Origin: Austropuccinia psidii
Taxonomy: Eukaryota > Basidiomycota > Pucciniomycetes > Pucciniales > Sphaerophragmiaceae
Direction of reading: 5' to 3'
NCBI GenBank assembly: GCA_023105745.1
Contig: JALGQZ010000006.1
Location: 67,332,316 to 67,396,315, forward strand
DNA length: 64,000 bases
Positions 57,105-64,000 of this stretch are shown here, piece by piece. Position 1 is the first letter of the stretch. Each line of letters opens with the position of its first letter. Made by a program: the position numbers and the translations under genes. The notes beneath the pieces were generated by a model. That model saw nothing but the letters and a program-made list of their open reading frames with translations, was not told where the DNA came from and searched no databases.

Positions 57105-58870
57105 TATGATCTCAAGAATGGCATTGTGAGCCTTTGATACATGACCAAATATCCAAAATGGTCACAGAATAACTTTAAGAAGCTCATTTTAATAATAAGA
57201 GTTGAAATTAGTATCTTCAAATAAACAAAAATGCCATAAAGAGCATAATTTATTGATTATCTCAGAGCCCAATGGATGTAAATTTGAAATTAATTATACC
57301 ATTAGATTTCTCATCAAAAACTACACATATGACACTGTTATTTCATATCTGTAAACATAATACTTGCTGAGATAGCCTTAATATATGCACTTTTATGATC
57401 AGTGCATATATTCATTATGTTTAGCTCATATATCTTAAAATAAAAATGATAAATAGTGGATTCAAAAAATAGTTACCATGAAGTAACTGTAAGAATAAAT
57501 ATATAAACCTTATTTGGAAAGTGATAAACAAGTTTAAACCTTCTAAGGGGATATTGGACAAAATAGCAATAGCTGTTGACCACTTGAGGTTAGAAGTGGC
57601 CCAAGCTTGAAAAGGGTTATTATTCAGATTCTAATAGCTCATACATGAGGAATTAAATAATTTTCATCATGATATTCAAGGTATAACCCTATGAAACAAT
57701 GGTTTGAAGCTTAAAATAGTAAATTTCAACAGAAAAGATGAGCTTCAAGAAAAATCATCAAAAATAGAGTTTTGATGATATAATAAAATCCTCTTGAAAT
57801 CTTGGTGAGAAAATGCCACACTATCTTAATTGACTTTCTGAATTTCTTTAGCATGAAAAACTTAAAAGTTTTTAAGGATTAAATCTAAGGCTTAAAATGA
57901 TCATTTATGATCAATAGCTCTAATCTTATTTGAAGCTTAACAGTTGAATAAGAGATAAAACTGGTGGATACTATTATTTTATGCATATTAAGACTAATAC
58001 AATTGCCAAGTGTATGATGTCAGAAAATGAGAGTTATAGTGATAACTTTAAAAATGGCCTAATAATGAGATAAAAAGGCTTAATAATGATATAATAATCA
58101 CCAAACCTTAAAGTACTGATCAATTCTGATGGGTAACATCATTAAAAGTCTAATATAAGGAGGCATCTTTACCATAAAGGGACCTCTTCCTGTGTTCCCC
58201 CCTGGAAGCATGAAAAACATTAAATAAAAGTTCATTTATTTATTCTTTAAATATATAACTCCTATATTATTAAAGACTAAAGATTAATCTTGTAGTAATC
58301 ACTAGTTTTTACATTATTAATCTAATATTTCATTTTTTTTGTTAAATTCTCTCAAAATTCTCTAAATCCACATGAAAATAGTAAAATTTGTAATTCTTTC
58401 TATTTTTTATGTTAAATGAAATTTAAATAATCTGTATTGACATGATTAGGTGTAAATCAATTCAAAATTATCATCTTAAGTGTTAAAAGGAAATTATTTT
58501 CTCTCCATTATTCTTCTTGATAATTCCTTCATTAATATAAATAGTATTTATATTAATATATAACTCCAATATTGGTAATATTATTGTTATAAATAGTTTT
58601 TTATTACTAAATGACAATTTTTTATGCATTTGTTATTTTTTTGTAACAGTAATAAACTGCCATCAATTTAGTAATTATTAAAGATTATTTCATTTCTTCA
58701 AATAAGATAAATATTTTTATGCCATAATTATAATAATTCTTTATTATTATAATTATTTTTAATCTTCTTATTCATTTGAATTAGAACATTAATAGTAAAA
58801 TAAGCAAAGTATTAGTCATTTCTACTTATTTTTTCATAGTCAAACCTTACAAGCATTTGTTAGGTAAAAA
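57105..58870 (-). repeat. Large AT-rich repeat, copy c (inverted)
   Basis: Its reverse complement follows copy b from about 42560 to 46140, without the solo LTR: the GTTTGACTATGAAA start, the GATGATTTTTCTTG block, GGGGTTATACCTTGAATAT-like sequence, then the GGTCATGTATCAAAGGCTCA end. It stops before the 21-bp minisatellite. Confidence 0.75.
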
Positions 58871-61800
58871 TAATCACATCATCTTTACAATGTTGATAAT
58901 ATCTTAATTTTAGAAAGAACAAAATTATCATTAAAGAAACAGGAAAAGTTTTCTCATTAAAAGGACCAAATTATTTTTATAGAAATATAAACATTTTATC
59001 ATGACATATCCCTTTCAAAATAATAATTTTATAACTTTGGAGATAGTTATTTTATTCTTTTAAATCAACAATGTTACTTTTTGGAAGATAATTGTTAATA
59101 TGAAGACAATAAAATTTTTATTATAACAATGATAAAAAAATTTATTATAAAAAGTACAACATTATCATTATGAAAATAATAATATAATTATCATAAAAAT
59201 AAAAAATCTTTTACTATAACAATCAAAATAATCAAATATTGAATTATTATAGAAAAAATAACCTTATCCAATTAGTGATAATAAAATTGGTATCATAGAA
59301 ATAAGAGTTTTTATTTTAAGAATGGAAACATTTTTACGGTTAAATTTTATTTCTGAAGTGAAAATAGAAGAAAACTTTCCTTATTTTTGAAATAGTTATT
59401 TCATTATTTTCAAATCATATTTATTAAAAAAATAATATAATTCTTATCATAAAAATTAGAAAATTCAAATTAAAACAATTTAAAAATATTCGATATAAAA
59501 GAATGATTATCATGAAAATAATTGAGCCCTAATTATAGAAATAATGAAACTTTTATTCTAAAAATGATCATACTTTTAGCTTTACTTGTTATTTTGGAAC
59601 AGAAAGTTTATTACTTTTGAAATATTAATTGGGGTTGTTCCCTAGTGTTTTGCTTCAAAAAAATCTCCTTGGGAGCTTGCCCCCCAGCTTCATCTATTGG
59701 TGTTGTAAGTCTCTTGCAATTTTGTCCCATAAATTCTCAAATTAAAATTTACCCCTCAAAATAGCTTCAATATTTTCTCATATAGTAATTTCTAATTAGT
59801 TTCTCAACCAAATCACATTTCTAGATAATTTAATATGATTTGTTTCACATTCTAAGAAATATTGTTAAAACAATTTACCATGAAAAAAATGCTCAATATA
59901 TACATTCAAAGATGTTGAGAAGAGATAGCTTGCAGTAAACTAAAAAAATTTGAAAAAAATTTAAGAAATAAATAAATGATACTTTGGATATTGAAACTAC
60001 TTTCTTGCTTGTTTTTACACTAAAATATTAATTCTTTATACTTTTAATTTTATTTCATTCAAAAATAATTGGTGATAGTTTTATGTATCATAATTTTTAA
60101 TGAGAAAATATCAAAAAATCAGGAAGAAATATTCAAAAGAAATTGTTTCAATCAAATATCCAGCTAAAAAGCCAATATCATGAAAATTGAATGTTGAAAA
60201 TTTGAATCAAAATTCCAAATTTTGAATTTTCAATAATCTGGATGCTTTTTTAATTTCAATTTGATCTCATTGTCTTTCTTGAGTTTTACAAATTTTTGTG
60301 AATTGGGTTATTTTAAATTTAATTTCTCTCTTTAAGATCAAAACAAAAACCATAAATGAAAAAATTGATAAGAAATGGTTAACATTAGAAACAAACTAAA
60401 AAATTCACAAAAGCAGAAAAATAAAATAACTAGTCAGCAATATTTTATTTTATTTGTTGTAAAATTAATATTTATTTAAAGTTCCTAAACATGAACATTT
60501 TTTTATTTTATGTTAAAAAAAAGGATTTGAATATTTGTTTAGTATTTTTTACAATGTTTAGTTTTCATTTTGATTTATGTTCTTGTTTGAATCAATTTTT
60601 TCCAAAGATAATTCAAAAAAGGATGTATCAATTGTAAACCAGAATATTTATACTTTGTGTTTTGACTTTTTAAATGGTTTTCATTTTGATTATGATTTAA
60701 TAATTTTTAAAGTTGTTTTGAGAAAAAAGGAATTAATCCAAATCAAAAGGATAAAAATTGAAAAAAAGTAATTCAAAAGAAAAGTTTCATTTTTTGAGTT
60801 TTTAGATGTTAAAAAAGAAAAGAAGCTGAAAAAAATACAAACTTAAAAAATAAAATATGAATTTTTAGTTTTTTATAAAACAATTGAAAATAAAAAATCT
60901 GAGAAAAACTGGATATTACTATTTTTTAAAAACATAGTTTCCATAATACATTAAATTGTTTTTTGCAAAACAAGTGCCTGAAAATTCCTATAGAAATGAG
61001 CTTTGGTAACACTGTATTTCTTTTGATTAGAATATAGTATAGATAGATATTATTTTTTCCAAAAACAAAAAATTTTATTATGGAAATGATAACATTGCAC
61101 AGGAAAAATCAATAAAATCAAGATTACAACAATAACCTTATTATCCTAACAGGAGTGAGAGTTCTCTTAAAAAAGACAGATATTCTTATTATGAGAACAA
61201 TAAAATTTCAATTATTAAAATAATGATTTCATTATCATAGAAATTCTAAATTTTGATGATAAAAATCATAATATTGTGATTCATACATATTATTTTTGGA
61301 ATAACATTTTTCTTCACTGCCTAATAATAGAGTGACATATGAATGTGTTAAGTTTTGGAAAAAATAATTTCGTTTTTAATCAAAAAATGCTTGGTCAGAC
61401 CTTAATGGGGTCTCAGTAAAAGCTGGGCCACTTCTGAACCAGAGGAAGAAGTTTTAATTGCTGTTGTCCTTAGATGGGAGCTATCTGCTTTATATTAAAA
61501 AAATTTATGACTTCTTTCTTGTAGAAGAATCTCTATAGGAGCCAGCTGCAAAGTAAAAACATATATACTTTCAGTGTGATTTAGGTCATATTCTCCTTCC
61601 ATCACTGTAATTTCCCAATTAACCAAGGAATTAATTGCATTTTTTGAGAGCTCTAACTAAATACCTTAACCAACAGTTCCTTCTTGATTTATTTTGGGTT
61701 CCTTTGTGTATCCATAAGAAGTACATGTGAATAATGAACTCCATAGATGTTGGAATGATATGAAGTGACAAATTTAGCATAAACTTGGACATTCAGTATT

Positions 61801-62747
61801 CTTAAAAAGAGGGTGGAATATCTGGGGGAAGGAATGGCTGGTTTTTCAATCCTCTCTTGAGGATAGATCAAGCTATAAGAACAGGGTCAGAAAAAGGTAT
61901 ATTTCAAAGGATTCTGCCCTCTGCTTCTGGGTATCCTTTGAAGATGATTCTTTTTCACTTCTAAAGTACCAATATTGACTCCTTTTTCTTAGCTATTCTA
62001 AATCATATCTCCTATGATCCAAATATCTTTTGATAATAAATAAAAATAACAATAATTATATTCTTGGTCTTATTATAGTGAAGAAAAATATATTACTGCA
62101 GCTAATCAGATTATTGATGAATTATATAATAATAATAATTCAAATATTTTATAAATGAAAATCCCATTTTTTTACTAATGAGAAATATTTTGCTGTAAGA
62201 ATAATGATTCTTTTATTTTTATGATAAAAATGTAATTATTATCATGATTATGTTCTACCGAAATGAAGAATTGATACTTTTTCCATGGCAAGGTCATTTT
62301 ATGAAAAATTAAATAAAATTATCACTTGAAATAAATAACTAGATTATGGCTGTCAGAATGACCATTTTTCCATTTTAAAAATAATATTATCATCAATCTG
62401 AAAAATAATAACCCTTTTATCATGAGAATTATATTAACCTCATACTATTTTGATGAAATTAGTATTACTATATTAATATTGACAATTTAATTCATAAAAT
62501 ATCAATTGTAATTATTACCATAAAATATTATTAATTTGATAATAAAAATATTTCTGTTGTAATAAAAATAAATTATTATCATGATTTATATATATATATT
62601 CATAAAATATTTATTATTTGAATAATGATAAAAGCTTCATTATGGTAATGAAATTTCACAGCCAAAAGATTGGTATTGGAATTTTCTCCATGTCAAGAGG
62701 CTTTTTATGTCACCTAAAAAGGAATCATGAAGTTTTTATTTCTTTAA
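58871..62747. other. Telomere-proximal AT-rich stretch; no gene seen
   Basis: Mostly degenerate AT satellite 2 and low-complexity A/T sequence. A less AT-rich part at 61380-61960 has no recognisable gene. The boundary to the telomere is abrupt, with no intermediate subtelomeric repeat of the left-hand type. Confidence 0.55.
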
Positions 62748-64000
62748 TTAGGGTTAGGGTTAAGGTTAGGGTTAGGGTTAGGGTTAGGGTTAGGGTTAGG
62801 GTTAGGGTTAGGGTTAGGGTTAGGGTTAGGGTTAGGGTTAGGGTTAGGGTTAGGGTTAGGGTTAGGGTTAGGGTTAGGGTTAGGGTTAGGGTTAGGGTTA
62901 GGGTTAGGGTTAGGGTTAGGGTTAGGGTTAGGGTTAGGGTTAGGGTTAGGGTTAGGGTTAGGGTTAGGGTTAGGGTTAGGGTTAGGGTTAGGGTTAGGGT
63001 TAGGGTTAGGGTTAGGGTTAGGGTTAGGGTTAGGGTTAGGGTTAGGGTTAGGGTTAGGGTTAGGGTTAGGGTTAGGGTTAGGGTTAGGGTTAGGGTTAGG
63101 GTTAGGGTTAGGGTTAGGGTTAGGGTTAGGGTTAGGGTTAGGGTTAGGGTTAGGGTTAGGGTTAGGGTTAGGGTTAGGGTTAGGGTTAGGGTTAGGGTTA
63201 GGGTTAGGGTTAGGGTTAGGGTTAGGGTTAGGGTTAGGGTTAGGGTTAGGGTTAGGGTTAGGGTTAGGGTTAGGGTTAGGGTTAGGGTTAGGGTTAGGGT
63301 TAGGGTTAGGGTTAGGGTTAGGGTTAGGGTTAGGGTTAGGGTTAGGGTTAGGGTTAGGGTTAGGGTTAGGGTTAGGGTTAGGGTTAGGGTTAGGGTTAGG
63401 GTTAGGGTTAGGGTTAGGGGTTAGGGTTAGGGTTAGGGTTAGGGTTAGGGTTAGGGTTAGGGTTAGGGTTAGGGTTAGGGTTAGGGTTAGGGTTAGGGTT
63501 AGGGTTAGGGTTAGGGTTAGGGTTAGGGTTAGGGTTAGGGTTAGGGTTAGGGTTAGGGTTAGGGTTAGGGTTAGGGTTAGGGTTAGGGTTAGGGTTAGGG
63601 TTAGGGTTAGGGTTAGGGTTAGGGTTAGGGTTAGGGTTAGGGTTAGGGTTAGGGTTAGGGTTAGGGTTAGGGTTAGGGTTAGGGTTAGGGTTAGGGTTAG
63701 GGTTAGGGTTAGGGTTAGGGTTAGGGTTAGGGTTAGGGTTAGGGTTAGGGTTAGGGTTAGGGTTAGGGTTGGGTTAGGGTTAGGGTTAGGGTTAGGGTTA
63801 GGGTTAGGGTTAGGGTTAGGGTTAGGGTTAGGGTTAGGGTTAGGGTTAGGGTTAGGGTTAGGGTTAGGGTTAGGGTTAGGGTTAGGGTTAGGGTTAGGGT
63901 TAGGGTTAGGGTTAGGGTTAGGGTTAGGGTTAGGGTTAGGGTTAGGGTTAGGGTTAGGGTTAGGGTTAGGGTTAGGGTTAGGGTTAGGGTTAGGGTTAGG
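62748..64000 (+). repeat. Telomere, TTAGGG repeats
   Basis: About 209 TTAGGG repeats run to the end of the window, G-rich strand 5'-to-3' rightward, so the chromosome end lies to the right. Exceptions: TTAAGG at 62760-62765, TTAGGGG at 63414-63420 and TTGGG at 63769-63773. The early TTAAGG is typical of proximal variant repeats; the other two could be sequencing errors. Confidence 0.99.

Noticed and set aside
29714..62747. tRNA genes or other structured RNAs
   Set aside because: I found no segment with the conserved tRNA box A/B pattern by eye; a dedicated search could still find some.
62618..63424. 268-residue frame made of alternating Val-Arg
   Set aside because: It is the telomere repeat read in one frame.

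Overview
This window is the right-hand end of a eukaryotic chromosome. It closes in about 1.25 kb of TTAGGG repeats whose G-rich strand runs toward position 64000. The coding remains look like a basidiomycete fungus, most likely a rust (Pucciniales). They include spliced genes with 59-85 bp introns, a Tet/JBP-like 2OG-Fe(II) oxygenase of the type expanded in rusts and other basidiomycetes, a Zn2Cys6 protein, and a Ty3-type Gag of the sort common in rust genomes. The species cannot be fixed from sequence alone.

Left part (1-29713): a GC-richer, head-to-tail array of a 7,867-bp subtelomeric unit. Copy A is 1-7467 (its left end lies outside the window), copy B is 15904-19571 (5'-truncated), copy C is 19572-27438 (complete) and copy D is 27439-29713 (3'-truncated). 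B, C and D abut directly. A complete unit carries a + strand spliced Zn2Cys6 gene (a pseudogene in both copies that have it), a 40-bp minisatellite, a - strand Tet-like oxygenase gene (open in all three copies), and the last-exon part of a - strand gene of unknown function. Only copy A continues into the rest of that last gene (exons to 9105), which appears to carry two frameshifts. Palindromes centred on GGCATGCC lie between these genes. Most differences I can see between copies are C-to-T or G-to-A changes at CpG.

Between copies A and B (7468-15903) lie the rest of the unknown gene, a 51-bp repeat, a cut-off Ty3-like gag on the - strand, AT-rich sequence, and a decayed SNF2-family helicase C-terminal piece.

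Right part (29714-62747): very AT-rich, gene-poor sequence. It holds a decayed chitin-deacetylase-like exon, two solo LTRs of one family with perfect 5-bp target duplications, a large repeat present three times (one inverted), 21-bp and 22-bp palindromic minisatellites, a series of hairpins, and degenerate AT satellites. One long multi-exon gene (49063-53294, 18 exons, every intron in phase 0) is broken by three stops and one frameshift.

Taken together, the only genes still open are the three Tet-like oxygenase copies. They sit in an array that itself shows the mutational footprint expected of methylated CpG. Whether that link is functional is an inference.
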